The position numbers and the translations under genes were made by a program. A DNA stretch of 55,317 nt from CAYJKB01 sp964370625. GTDB lineage: Bacteria; Bacillota; Clostridia; Oscillospirales; Butyricicoccaceae. Shown in pieces: positions 24,385 to 34,346 of the stretch. Where the stretch lies: positions 1 to 55,317 of the forward strand of contig CAYJKB010000009.1 in NCBI GenBank assembly GCA_964370625.1, written 5' to 3'. How positions within the stretch are numbered: position 1 is the first letter of the stretch; each line of letters begins with the position of its first letter. The notes below the pieces were generated by a model. The model was not told the origin of the DNA. It saw only the letters and a list, made by a program, of their open reading frames with translations, and did no database searches.

Positions 24385-26838
24385 ATGACGAATAATGTAG
24401 CAAAAATAGCGATAAGTTCATTATCTTATCATATTGATAAGCCATATAGTTATAAAATCCCTCTTGAATTAGCAGAAAAAATCGAGATAGGCATGCGTGT
24501 TTCAGTACCTTTTGGACGTGGTAATACACAAAAAGAAGGTATTATTTTATCACTTTCTTTTGAAAAAGATATTCAAAAATTAAAACCAATTTCGATTATT
24601 TTAGATAATAAACCTGTTCTTGATGAAAAAATGATAAAGCTGATTTTATGGATGAGAAAACGTATTTATTGTACATTTTTTGATGGCGTAAGAGCTGCCC
24701 TTCCTACCGGTTTATGGTTTCGTAAATCATATGAGTATAAGCTGCTTGATGAACAAGAATTAAAGCTAAAATCTGCATTTGATGAACATTATTTAAAATT
24801 ATACAATCGGTTTGAAAATAAAGAAACATTATCTGATAATGATTTTATTAATATTTTTTCAAAGGAAAGTGCTAAAATCTATATAGATGAATTGATAGGG
24901 CAAAATATAATTTATAAAAACGTTAAAGTGCTTAATCAAGCTAATGATAAAAATATAAAAATATTATCTCTCGCCTGTCCTGTTGACGAGGCAATAAGAA
25001 AAGCTTCAAGAGGGAATTTAGTTCGCCTTGATGTTGTTGAAACTCTTTCAAATGTATCTTCAATGAGCATGAAAGAGCTTTGTTATATGACAGGAGCTAC
25101 ACCGAGTATAATTAACACAATGGTTAAAAATGGCATTCTTAATCAAGGTACAGAACGCATTTATAGAGCTTCGTGGGATAAGCAAAGCGAGCATCATAAT
25201 GATATTGTATTGACACCATCTCAAAATGATGTTTATGAAGGAATGGCAAATTTAATAGATAAAGAATCTGCTGAATGTGCATTGCTTTTTGGGATAACAG
25301 GAAGTGGAAAAACACATGTATATCTAAAGCTCATTGAAAAAGTGATAAAGCAGGGCAAAGGTGCAATTATGTTAGTGCCAGAAATAGCACTTACTCCGCA
25401 GATGATAGCAAAATTTACAGCTATATTTGGAGATGAAGTTGCAGTTTTACATAGTGCTTTATCTCTTGGCGAAAAATATGACCAATGGCAAAGAATTAAA
25501 GAAGGAAAAGCATCTGTCGTAGTTGGTACTCGTTCTGCGATTTTTGCACCATTATCAAACATTGGAATTATTATAATCGATGAAGAACAAGATGGAGCAT
25601 ACAGGTCAGATAGCACTCCGAAATATGATGCACGTGATATAGCAAAATATAGAGTGAATCAACATAATTGCGTGTTAGTATTAGGTTCTGCAACTCCGAG
25701 TATTGAAAATTATTACGAGGCAGAGCAAGGTAAATATCATAAATTTGAACTTACAGAACGTTTTAGCAATAATAAACTACCAGAAGTTATTATTGCAGAT
25801 ATGCGTAATGCCATTAAAGAAGGATATGGGCAAAATTTTTCAGCTATTCTTGTAGATGAAATATATAAAAATATACAAAACGAAGAACAAACTATTTTGT
25901 TTCTAAATAGACGTGGTAATTCACGTCATGTAAAATGTGTCACTTGTGGATATACTCCAGAATGCGATAATTGTAGTGTAGCACTGACATATCACTCAGC
26001 TAATGACAGATTAATGTGTCATTATTGTGGTTTTTCGCAAAAAATGCCGACACTATGCCCAGAATGTAATAGCCGTAATTTAGAAAATAATATCGCTGGG
26101 ACACAAAAAATCGAACAAGATTTATATGGTATTTTTGGTGATATTAATGTTATTCGCATGGATGCAGATACAACAAACACCAAAAATTCGCATGAAAAAT
26201 TGCTTAAAGAGTTTTCAGCAGGTAAAGCGCATATTTTGCTAGGAACACAGATGGTAACTAAGGGGCTTGACTTTAAAAATGTAACCTTAGTTGGCGTACT
26301 TAATGCAGATTTATCGCTTTATTCAAGTGATTATAAAAGCAGAGAAAAAACATTTTCGTTAATTACACAAGTTGTTGGCAGGGCTGGTAGACATGAGAAA
26401 AGTGGTAGAGCTGTAATTCAGACCTACAGTCCTGATAATTCTGTTATAATAAGTGGAGCAAAACAAGATTATAAAAGTTTTTATAATGATGAAATTGAGC
26501 TTCGTGGAGCTTTGCTGTATCCTCCGTTTGAAGATATTTCTATTTTCACATTAACAGGTGAACGTGAACAAGCAGTAGTTTTGGCTGCAATGAATTTGAA
26601 ACAGCGATTACAAGGTTTAGTGCAAAATAGTTTCTTCGATTTAGGAGCCACGGTATTAGGACCTACGGCAGCTATAGTTTCAAAAGTTCAAAATAAATAT
26701 CGCTATCACGTAACAATGAGAGCAGCTGATAATACACGTCGTAGACAATTGATTTCAGGTGTAATATCAGAATTTCAACAAGATAAAAAAAATTCAGCTG
26801 TTAGTATTTCAATCGATACTAACCCTGATGCAATATAG
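24385..26838 (+). CDS. priA: Primosomal protein N' (replication restart helicase PriA)
   Basis: Reloads the replisome at stalled forks. The N-terminal DNA-binding domain (to about 200) is followed by the helicase core, with Walker A GITGSGKT, then the zinc-binding insert with eight cysteines in CVTCGYTPECDNC and CHYCGF...CPEC pairs, and helicase C-terminal motifs including VVGRAGRHEKSG. The Walker B reads IDEEQ, where PriA normally has DEEH. A histidine-to-glutamine change in that box is a small oddity; it may be common in Clostridia. The length of 817 is slightly long. AGGAGG precedes the ATG. Confidence 0.95.
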   Translation: MTNNVAKIAISSLSYHIDKPYSYKIPLELAEKIEIGMRVSVPFGRGNTQKEGIILSLSFEKDIQKLKPISIILDNKPVLDEKMIKLILWMRKRIYCTFFDGVRAALPTGLWFRKSYEYKLLDEQELKLKSAFDEHYLKLYNRFENKETLSDNDFINIFSKESAKIYIDELIGQNIIYKNVKVLNQANDKNIKILSLACPVDEAIRKASRGNLVRLDVVETLSNVSSMSMKELCYMTGATPSIINTMVKNGILNQGTERIYRASWDKQSEHHNDIVLTPSQNDVYEGMANLIDKESAECALLFGITGSGKTHVYLKLIEKVIKQGKGAIMLVPEIALTPQMIAKFTAIFGDEVAVLHSALSLGEKYDQWQRIKEGKASVVVGTRSAIFAPLSNIGIIIIDEEQDGAYRSDSTPKYDARDIAKYRVNQHNCVLVLGSATPSIENYYEAEQGKYHKFELTERFSNNKLPEVIIADMRNAIKEGYGQNFSAILVDEIYKNIQNEEQTILFLNRRGNSRHVKCVTCGYTPECDNCSVALTYHSANDRLMCHYCGFSQKMPTLCPECNSRNLENNIAGTQKIEQDLYGIFGDINVIRMDADTTNTKNSHEKLLKEFSAGKAHILLGTQMVTKGLDFKNVTLVGVLNADLSLYSSDYKSREKTFSLITQVVGRAGRHEKSGRAVIQTYSPDNSVIISGAKQDYKSFYNDEIELRGALLYPPFEDISIFTLTGEREQAVVLAAMNLKQRLQGLVQNSFFDLGATVLGPTAAIVSKVQNKYRYHVTMRAADNTRRRQLISGVISEFQQDKKNSAVSISIDTNPDAI

Positions 26839-26891
26839 AAAAATTCAGCAGTTTCTTTACACTGCAAAGTATAAAAACAAAGGAGAAAAAT

Positions 26892-27368
26892 ATGGCAATT
26901 CGTGAAATACTTAGAAAAGGTGACGAAACTTTAAATAAAAAAAGTCGTCTAGTAGAAAAATTTGATGAAAAATTATGGAGATTACTGGATGACATGAAAG
27001 AAACGATGGAAAGTGCAAATGGCGTAGGTTTAGCAGCGCCACAAATAGGCATTCTTCGTAAAGTTGTTATAGTTTGTGTTGATGGTGAAAATCTATATGA
27101 AATGATTAATCCAGAGATAATCTCGGCTAAAGGTGAACAAGAAGAAGTGGAAGGTTGTCTTAGTGTTCCTGGTGTGTATGGAATCGTAAAAAGACCCATG
27201 GTAGTTCGTGTGCGTGCACAAGATAGAAACGGCAAAGAATATGAAGTTGAGGGCGAGGAATTTTTAGCTCGTGCTTTCTGTCATGAAACTGACCATTTAA
27301 ATGGAAATTTATTTACAGAACTTGTATCAGAATTTGTTGATATTGAAGATGTAAATCGTGATGATTAA
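26892..27368 (+). CDS. def: Peptide deformylase
   Basis: Removes the formyl group from the N-terminal methionine of new proteins. All three family motifs are present: GVGLAAPQIG near residue 41, EGCLSVPG near 92 with the metal-binding cysteine, and HETDHLNG near 137 with the two metal-binding histidines and the catalytic Glu. The length of 158 is typical. AAGGAG precedes the ATG. It forms the conserved pair def-fmt. Confidence 0.96.
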   Translation: MAIREILRKGDETLNKKSRLVEKFDEKLWRLLDDMKETMESANGVGLAAPQIGILRKVVIVCVDGENLYEMINPEIISAKGEQEEVEGCLSVPGVYGIVKRPMVVRVRAQDRNGKEYEVEGEEFLARAFCHETDHLNGNLFTELVSEFVDIEDVNRDD

Positions 27369-27387
27369 TACTAAATTGGAGAATTAA

Positions 27388-28326
27388 ATGAGAATTTTAT
27401 ATATGGGCACACCGGATTTTGCAGTGTCATCATTAAAACGTCTTTATGATGATGGACATGAAATTATAGGTGTATTCACAAAACCTGATATGCCACAAGG
27501 CAGAAAAATGATAATGACACCCCCAGAAGTTAAAGTTTTAGCTGAACAATTAAATCTTACACTATATCAGCCGACTACACTTAAAGATGAGCAAATTCAA
27601 AATACGATTAGAGAACTTGCTCCAGATTTAATAGCAGTAGTGGCTTATGGCAAACTTTTACCTAAAGCTGTATTGGATATTCCGAAATATGGTTGCATTA
27701 ATGTACATGGTTCACTTTTGCCAAAATATAGAGGCGCTGCGCCAATACAATGGTCTGTAATCAATGGTGATAAATTAGCAGGGGTTACAACGATGTATAT
27801 GGCAGAAGGACTTGATGCTGGTGATATGCTTATGACTTATAGCACAGAGATTTTACCTGATGAAACGTCAGGTGAATTATATGAAAGACTAAAAGTTGCT
27901 GGTGCTGATTTGCTTTCGCAAACAGTAGTTGCATTGCAAAATGAAACAGCACAAAGAAAACCACAAAACGAAGATGAAGTAACGTTAGCACCTATGTTAT
28001 CAAAAGAGCTTGCACAACTTGATTTTACACAAAAAGCACAAGTAATACATGATAAAGTGCGTGGTATGAATCCTTGGCCTGTTGCACACACTACTTTAGA
28101 TGGCCAAACTCTTAAAATCTATCAAACTAGAATGACGGATAAAACTACTGATAAGGCATGTGGCATAGTTATAAGCTCGGATGCTAAAACAGGTCTTTTT
28201 GTAGCTTGTGCTGAGGGAACAGTTGTGGAAATCCTTCAAATCCAGCCTGTAGGTAAAAAAAGAATGTCAGTGAATGATTATTTGCGTGGAAAAACGATAG
28301 AAGTTGGAACAACTTTAGGCAATTAA
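27388..28326 (+). CDS. fmt: Methionyl-tRNA formyltransferase
   Basis: Adds the formyl group to initiator Met-tRNA, using 10-formyltetrahydrofolate. The N-terminal formyltransferase domain begins MRILYMGTPDFAVSSLKRL, and the catalytic segment NVHGSLLPKYRGAAPIQW lies near residue 110, followed by EGLDAGDM. The C-terminal tRNA-binding domain runs from about 205 to 312. TGGAG precedes the ATG. It directly follows def, its functional partner. Confidence 0.96.
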   Translation: MRILYMGTPDFAVSSLKRLYDDGHEIIGVFTKPDMPQGRKMIMTPPEVKVLAEQLNLTLYQPTTLKDEQIQNTIRELAPDLIAVVAYGKLLPKAVLDIPKYGCINVHGSLLPKYRGAAPIQWSVINGDKLAGVTTMYMAEGLDAGDMLMTYSTEILPDETSGELYERLKVAGADLLSQTVVALQNETAQRKPQNEDEVTLAPMLSKELAQLDFTQKAQVIHDKVRGMNPWPVAHTTLDGQTLKIYQTRMTDKTTDKACGIVISSDAKTGLFVACAEGTVVEILQIQPVGKKRMSVNDYLRGKTIEVGTTLGN

Positions 28327-28338
28327 GGGAGGTATTTT

Positions 28339-29019
28339 ATGTATTTCGACACATCTTATTTAGTACTTGTTTTGCCAACATTAATATTTGCATTTTGGGC
28401 ACAAGCAAATGTAAACGGAACATTTAACAAATTTTCAAAACAAATGTCAAGAATGAACATTACTGGTGCGCAAGTTGCTCAAAGAATTTTGCAACAAAAC
28501 GGAATATATGATATTAGACTTGAACTTACACAAGGAAAATTATCAGATCATTTTGACCCAGGAGCAAAAGTGATTAGATTATCACCAGATGTTTATAACA
28601 GCACATCACTAGCTGCAATTGGTGTTGCAGCACATGAAGTAGGACATGCTATACAATATGCACAGCACTACACACCAATTAAAATTAGAAATGCGATAAT
28701 TCCTCTTAGTCGATTTGGCTCTACTCTGGCAATGCCACTTGCAATTATTGGACTTATTTTCAGCTTTAGCTTTTTAGTTGATCTTGGGATTTTATTTTTC
28801 TTTTTTGCAGTATTATTCCAAGCAATCACATTGCCAGTTGAATTTAATGCATCTAAACGTGCGATGAAAGCACTTGAAAGTGGAAATATCCTTGATAATT
28901 CAGAATTACCCAAAGCACGAAAAACTTTAAATGCTGCAGCATTAACTTATGTGGCAGCACTTGCTGTGTCATTAGGACAATTTATACGTTTAATTTTAAT
29001 ATCAAATCGAAGAAATTAA
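28339..29019 (+). CDS. Membrane zinc metallopeptidase (YugP-like)
   Basis: A 226-residue membrane protein with the zinc-protease signature HEVGH at residues 99-103 (AAHEVGHAIQY). It has a first helix at about 5-22 and hydrophobic helices at about 125-160, with a third near 200-222. It fits the zinc metallopeptidase family whose Bacillus member is YugP; physiological substrates are unknown. GGGAGG precedes the ATG. Between fmt and rsmB it is in its usual place in clostridial genomes. Confidence 0.85.
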   Translation: MYFDTSYLVLVLPTLIFAFWAQANVNGTFNKFSKQMSRMNITGAQVAQRILQQNGIYDIRLELTQGKLSDHFDPGAKVIRLSPDVYNSTSLAAIGVAAHEVGHAIQYAQHYTPIKIRNAIIPLSRFGSTLAMPLAIIGLIFSFSFLVDLGILFFFFAVLFQAITLPVEFNASKRAMKALESGNILDNSELPKARKTLNAAALTYVAALAVSLGQFIRLILISNRRN

Positions 29020-29052
29020 ACTTACGGATATAGAGAAAGGAAAAATGAATTA

Positions 29053-30393
29053 ATGCCTAAAAAAACACCTAAAACTGCACGAGAAATTGCACTTTTAACC
29101 TTACTTGATATAGAGATAAACAGTGCTTGGTCAGATGGAGCATTAGCTAAATTATTATCACAAAATGAGATTTCTTCTCGTGATAGTGCTTTGGCTACTC
29201 GTCTTGTCTATGGTGTGCTTCAAAACATGGCATTGATTGATTTTTATATTAATGCATATTCAAAAACTAAAGTTAAAAAGATGGATAAATCTGTTCGTCA
29301 AGCTTTAAGGATTGGAGTATATCAACTTGTATTTATGGATAAAATTCCACAAAATGCTGCTGTTAATGAAAGTGTAAATCTTGTAAAAAAATATGCAAGA
29401 CCACATTTAACTTCGTTTGCAAATGGGATTTTACGACAATTCACAAGGAATTTAGAACAATTACCTCGCATAAATGCAGACACTAAAGAAGAATATTTAG
29501 CATTAAAATATTCTCATCCAATAGAACTTACAAGGAAACTTTTTGAAACTTATGGACGTCAAACAACAGAAAGCATTCTAAAAGCAAATAATGAAACAGC
29601 CCCAACTGTTATTAGGATTAACAGGTTGCAAGCGTCAGATGATTTATCAATAAAAGAACTTGAAGAAGCTGGTGCAAGTATACATAAAATAGATGAATTT
29701 GATGGAGTTTATGAATGTCAAAACATCGGGAATTTGCTGAAATTAGAATGCTTTAAAAATGGAGAAATCACAGTTCAAGATACAGCAAGCCAATTAGCTG
29801 TATATGCACTGAATCCTACTCGTGGCAGTTTTATGATTGATTGCTGTTCAGCACCAGGTGGCAAAAGCTTTTTATCAGCACAGCTTATGGAAAATGAGGG
29901 CAATATAATTTCTTGTGATGTTCACGCACATAAAATTGACATTATAGAGCAAGGTGCACAGCGTTTAGGTGCTGAAATAGTTCAGCCAGCACTGTTGGAT
30001 GCTTCAAAACGATTTGATAGGTTTGTAGAAAAAGCTGATTTCGTTCTTTGTGATGTTCCGTGTTCTGGAATTGGAATTATCAGAAAAAAACCAGAAATTC
30101 GCTATAAATCACTTGAAGAAATTGCAAATTTACCAGAAATACAGTATAATATTTTAGATAACTGCAAAGCGTATGTAAAACCTTTTGGAGCATTAGTTTA
30201 TTCCACATGTACAATTTTGCCTGAAGAAAATATTCAGATTGTTGAAAAATTTCTGAAAAACAATGAAAATTTTCAGCTAGAGCAGTTTGAATTGCCGAAA
30301 CTTGGGAAAATAGACAATGGAATGATAACTTTATTGCAAGGTGTAGATGGTACTGATGGATTTTTCATCGCTAAATTTAGGAGAAAATCATAA
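29053..30393 (+). CDS. rsmB: 16S rRNA (cytosine-C5) methyltransferase RsmB
   Basis: Methylates C967-equivalent of 16S rRNA. The N-terminal NusB-like domain (1 to about 135) is followed by a class I methyltransferase with the SAM-binding DCCSAPGGKS segment, DVPCSGIG and STCTILPEEN, whose cysteines are the catalytic pair. It has 446 residues. The start ATG 29053 has only a weak AGAAAGGA further upstream. Its stop overlaps the rlmN ATG, so the two rRNA methylases are coupled. Confidence 0.93.
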   Translation: MPKKTPKTAREIALLTLLDIEINSAWSDGALAKLLSQNEISSRDSALATRLVYGVLQNMALIDFYINAYSKTKVKKMDKSVRQALRIGVYQLVFMDKIPQNAAVNESVNLVKKYARPHLTSFANGILRQFTRNLEQLPRINADTKEEYLALKYSHPIELTRKLFETYGRQTTESILKANNETAPTVIRINRLQASDDLSIKELEEAGASIHKIDEFDGVYECQNIGNLLKLECFKNGEITVQDTASQLAVYALNPTRGSFMIDCCSAPGGKSFLSAQLMENEGNIISCDVHAHKIDIIEQGAQRLGAEIVQPALLDASKRFDRFVEKADFVLCDVPCSGIGIIRKKPEIRYKSLEEIANLPEIQYNILDNCKAYVKPFGALVYSTCTILPEENIQIVEKFLKNNENFQLEQFELPKLGKIDNGMITLLQGVDGTDGFFIAKFRRKS

Positions 30394-31430
30394 TGAAAAC
30401 CGATATTAAAAGTTTAAATATTATAGAACTTGCAGATTTTTTAGAGCAAATTGGCGAAAAAAAATTCAGAGCAAAACAAATATTTAAATGGCTACATTTT
30501 CCTGTGCGAAGTTTCGAGGAAATGAGTGATATTTCAAAATCATTAAGAATGAAACTATCTGAAATTTGTCTATTAACATCACCAGAAATTTTGCAAAAAC
30601 AAGTGTCGAAAATAGATGGTACAGCAAAATATTTGTGGAAACTTCATGATGGAAATACAGTTGAAAGTGTTCTTATGAAGTATGAACATGGATATACTGT
30701 ATGTGTTTCTAGCCAAGTTGGATGTCGTATGGGATGTACATTTTGTGCATCAGCCGTAGGCGGACTTGTGCGAAATTTAGCACCATCTGAAATTTTAGAT
30801 CAAGTATTATTCATAGCATCGGATATGAATATTAGAATTTCAAATATTGTGCTGATGGGAACAGGAGAGCCACTTGATAATTATGATAATGTAATTAAAT
30901 TTTTGAAACTTGTAAATGATGAAAATGGTGTAAATATTGGAATGAGACATATTTCATTATCAACTTGTGGAGTGGCTGATAAAATATTAGAGCTTGCAAA
31001 AGAAAAATTACAAATTACACTATCGATTTCACTGCATAGCCCCGATAATGAGACAAGAAGCAAAATAATGCCGATTAATCGTGCATTTAATATAGAAAAA
31101 TTAATTCAAACGTGCAAACAATATAATAAAATAACTGGAAGACGAATATCATATGAATATACCATGATAAAAGGCGTAAGTGATAGACCGTTTCAAGCAA
31201 AAAAATTAGCAGAGCTTTTAGCGCATACAGGCTCGCATATTAATCTTATTCCATTAAATGATGTTACAGAAAGTGGATTATGTGCTAGTGATAAAAAAGA
31301 TGTGCTAACATTTCAAAAAATTCTTACACAAAATAATTTAACAGCCACAGTAAGACGAAGATTAGGTCCTGATATAGACGCAGCGTGTGGACAACTTCGC
31401 AGAAGAACGATTGAAGAAGGTGATAAGTAA
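30393..31430 (+). CDS. rlmN: 23S rRNA/tRNA adenine-C2 methyltransferase RlmN
   Basis: A radical-SAM enzyme methylating A2503 of 23S rRNA and A37 of tRNA. The cluster motif CxxxCxxC is at Cys111, Cys115 and Cys118 (CRMGCTFC), and the C-terminal methyl-carrying cysteine is Cys332 in DAACGQLR. It has 345 residues. The SAM-binding stretch VLMGTGEPLDNYDNV is present. It overlaps the rsmB stop and the prpC start (TAATG), so all three are co-translated. Confidence 0.95.
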   Translation: MKTDIKSLNIIELADFLEQIGEKKFRAKQIFKWLHFPVRSFEEMSDISKSLRMKLSEICLLTSPEILQKQVSKIDGTAKYLWKLHDGNTVESVLMKYEHGYTVCVSSQVGCRMGCTFCASAVGGLVRNLAPSEILDQVLFIASDMNIRISNIVLMGTGEPLDNYDNVIKFLKLVNDENGVNIGMRHISLSTCGVADKILELAKEKLQITLSISLHSPDNETRSKIMPINRAFNIEKLIQTCKQYNKITGRRISYEYTMIKGVSDRPFQAKKLAELLAHTGSHINLIPLNDVTESGLCASDKKDVLTFQKILTQNNLTATVRRRLGPDIDAACGQLRRRTIEEGDK

Positions 31431-32188
31431 TGATAGCTTGGGGATTAACTCATGAGGGTATGGTTCGAGCCACAAATCAGGATTTTTATATTGCAGAAGT
31501 AGTGCCAGAAATTGATACAGCATTATTTGTTGTATGTGATGGAATGGGTGGTGCTAATGCTGGAAATATTGCAAGTAAATTCGCAGCTGAAAGCTTTGCA
31601 GATGAAATAAGAAGAAATTATAAACCACAAATTTCAGATGAAGAGGTAAAAGCTTTCCTTTTTGAAGCTGTAACACATGCAAATTCTTATGTGCATGGAT
31701 TATCTATTAAGCATGAGGAATTTGAAGGAATGGGAACTACTTTGGTAGGTGGAATTGCAATTTCTGATAAAATTTATCTTGCAAATGTTGGTGATAGCAG
31801 AGCTTATATTGTTTCAGCAAAAAAAATAAATAGACTGACACGTGATCATTCACTTGTTGAAGAATTATTAACTTTAGGAAAGATTACAGAAGAACAAGCA
31901 AAAAATCATCCTAGTAAAAATTTAATAACTCGTGCAGTTGGCGTAGATAGGCAAATTGACATTGATATTTATGAACATAATTTAGCACAAGATGAAATTC
32001 TTCTTTTATGTTCTGATGGATTATCAGGAATGGTTGATGATAAAATTATTTTTGATATTGTGAATTCATCAAATAATATAAGAGAGATGTGTGAAATGCT
32101 TATAGAAAATGCTAAGAAAAATGGTGGAATTGATAATATTACAGCAGTATTATTCTCACGAAACCAAAGCATATCCGATGTTAAATAA
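31430..32188 (+). CDS. prpC: Serine/threonine protein phosphatase (PP2C type)
   Basis: Dephosphorylates targets of the adjacent PrkC kinase and the kinase itself. The PP2C metal-binding motifs are present: VCDGMGGANAGN near residue 38, MGTTLVGG, NVGDSRAY and LCSDGLSGMV, followed by DNITAV at the end. It is 252 residues long. The start overlaps the rlmN stop by one base, and prkC follows 12 bases later, the usual phosphatase-kinase pair. Confidence 0.93.
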   Translation: MIAWGLTHEGMVRATNQDFYIAEVVPEIDTALFVVCDGMGGANAGNIASKFAAESFADEIRRNYKPQISDEEVKAFLFEAVTHANSYVHGLSIKHEEFEGMGTTLVGGIAISDKIYLANVGDSRAYIVSAKKINRLTRDHSLVEELLTLGKITEEQAKNHPSKNLITRAVGVDRQIDIDIYEHNLAQDEILLLCSDGLSGMVDDKIIFDIVNSSNNIREMCEMLIENAKKNGGIDNITAVLFSRNQSISDVK

Positions 32189-32200
32189 AGTGAGGATTAT

Positions 32201-34327
32201 ATGGATAAATACATAGGGAAGGTCCTTGAAGGACGTTATGAAATACTTGAAATAATCGGTACAGGCGGAATGTCTACTGTTTATAAAGCACATTGTAAGT
32301 TGCTAAATCGTCATGTAGCTATAAAAATCTTAAAAGATGAATTTGCAAATGATGCTGAATTTTGCAAAAGATTTCACAATGAATCTCAAGCAGTTGCGAT
32401 GTTATCGCATAATAATATTGTAGCAGTATATGATGTATCACCGAATGATCATTTGCAATATATAGTTATGGAATTATTAGATGGGATTACGCTTAAAGAT
32501 TATTTAAAACAAAAAGGTGCATTACAATGGACAGAAGTGCTATATTATACAGCACAAATTGCTAAAGCACTTGCACATGCACATAATAGAGGAATAATAC
32601 ATCAAGACATAAAGCCATTAAATATAATTTTAACACCTGAAAAAATTATTAAAGTAATGGATTTTGGTATTGCAAAAATTGCAACAAAAAAAGAAACTCA
32701 AGTAATAAAAGAAGCAATTGGTTCTGTGCATTATATATCACCTGAACAAGCTCGTGGAAGCTCTATCGACACTAGAAGTGATATTTATTCATTAGGTATC
32801 GTGATGTATGAAATGTTAACGGGAAGATTGCCTTTTGAAGGAGAAACAGCACTTTCTATAGTCATGCAACATATTAATGCAATTCCACTTATGCCAAGTG
32901 ACTATAATGATCGTATTCCAAGTTCAGTGAATGAAATTGTTATGCTTGCAATGTCACCTTCACCAGATAAACGATATCAAACAGTTGATGAATTATATTA
33001 TGATGTTGAGGAATTGCGTCATAATCCGGAAGCTAGCTTTGATTATGATATTTATTCATTAAGACATGGTGAGGAACAAAATTTTGAAGAAACACGCAAA
33101 ATAAATTACAAGTCTAATCAAAATAATAGAAATGATGAAAGTAAACCTGTTAAAACAGCTCCATCAAGGCAGTCAACATCAAATTCATCACAAATTAAAA
33201 CAACACCGACAAATGGTACAAATGAAAATAAAGGTCAAGGACGTCGAAACACAGGAAACAAAAAAGGGACGTTGCCTCCTGTTTTAATAGCTAGCATATT
33301 TGTTGCAGTTATATTTATTGGTGCTTTAGTGTTTTCGTTTGACATGCTTCTTAATGGAGGAGATGATGATAGAGTTACTGTGCCTGATTTTACAGGACTT
33401 ACAATTGAGGAGATTTTAAATAATCCAGAATATGATGATTATAACATTGTTGAGGCAGACGAAACAATTGAAGGAACAGGAGAAGAAATTGGAACTGTTG
33501 TAGAACAACAACCAAAACCAAACCAAAATATTCACATTTCAACAGAAATCATTATTTCATTAGCAGGCGGAGATGTTGAAAATCTGATAGATATTCCGAA
33601 TATAGAAAATGTTACTTTATCTCGTGCGACTACGATATTAGAAGATGCAAATATAATGTTTACAACAACAGAAGAATTTTCAGAAGAAATTGCAAAAGGA
33701 AATGTTATTCGTACAGTTCCAGAGATAGGACAACCTGTTGAAGAAAATACTTCAATTATAGTATATTTAAGCAGTGGTAAAGAAGTGAAAGTTGTACCTA
33801 TGCCAAATCTTCTTGGTGCGATGCAAAGTGTGGCACAAAATACACTTGCCGTAGTCGGATTGGAAAATGTTGAAATCAAAGAAGAAGATAGCGAAAAAGA
33901 AAAAGGCATAGTAATATCACAGAGTATTGCAGCAAGCACAGACATCAGCAATGATACTAAAATTGTGATTACAGTAAGTTCTGGTAATGCACCAGAACCA
34001 GAGCCCGAGCCAGAACCAGAGCCAGAACCACAAAATCCTGATGAACCAAAAGATGACCCAGAAGGAAATTCAGGAAATAATGAACCAGATGAGCCTGATG
34101 TTCCAGTTGTAGAGCCAATTAAAACTGCGACAATAAAAGTTCAACTTCCAGCTAATAAAGGCAATGTTCAAGTTAAAATGACAGCCGGAGATGAAACTAT
34201 TTATGAAAAAATTCATGATTCTGATGAGAATTTAATAGATATTAAATTAAGTGGCAATGGATCTGAACTTGTTGTAGTTTATATTGACGGTGAATTATGG
34301 GCTGAAGAAATTGTTGTATATGAATAA
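32201..34327 (+). CDS. prkC: PASTA-domain serine/threonine protein kinase
   Basis: Membrane kinase that senses cell-wall fragments. Kinase domain, residues 10 to about 275: GTGGMS P-loop, Lys42 in AIKILK, catalytic loop HQDIKPLN with Asp136, DFG at 154-156 and an activation loop ending SPEQARG. The residue before Asp136 is Gln135 instead of the usual Arg, so this is a non-RD kinase, which may use a different activation step. A linker of low complexity precedes one membrane helix (about 359-383), then three PASTA repeats (about 392-610). A proline-glutamate run of PEPEPE leads to a unique C-terminal domain of about 70 residues. rsgA follows. Confidence 0.94.
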   Translation: MDKYIGKVLEGRYEILEIIGTGGMSTVYKAHCKLLNRHVAIKILKDEFANDAEFCKRFHNESQAVAMLSHNNIVAVYDVSPNDHLQYIVMELLDGITLKDYLKQKGALQWTEVLYYTAQIAKALAHAHNRGIIHQDIKPLNIILTPEKIIKVMDFGIAKIATKKETQVIKEAIGSVHYISPEQARGSSIDTRSDIYSLGIVMYEMLTGRLPFEGETALSIVMQHINAIPLMPSDYNDRIPSSVNEIVMLAMSPSPDKRYQTVDELYYDVEELRHNPEASFDYDIYSLRHGEEQNFEETRKINYKSNQNNRNDESKPVKTAPSRQSTSNSSQIKTTPTNGTNENKGQGRRNTGNKKGTLPPVLIASIFVAVIFIGALVFSFDMLLNGGDDDRVTVPDFTGLTIEEILNNPEYDDYNIVEADETIEGTGEEIGTVVEQQPKPNQNIHISTEIIISLAGGDVENLIDIPNIENVTLSRATTILEDANIMFTTTEEFSEEIAKGNVIRTVPEIGQPVEENTSIIVYLSSGKEVKVVPMPNLLGAMQSVAQNTLAVVGLENVEIKEEDSEKEKGIVISQSIAASTDISNDTKIVITVSSGNAPEPEPEPEPEPEPQNPDEPKDDPEGNSGNNEPDEPDVPVVEPIKTATIKVQLPANKGNVQVKMTAGDETIYEKIHDSDENLIDIKLSGNGSELVVVYIDGELWAEEIVVYE

Positions 34328-34346
34328 GATAATTAGTGAGGAAAAT

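Noticed and set aside
33990..34040. Short tandem repeat GAACCAGAGCC-type in prkC
   Set aside because: It is the coding sequence for the Pro-Glu linker of PrkC, a normal feature rather than a separate repeat element.
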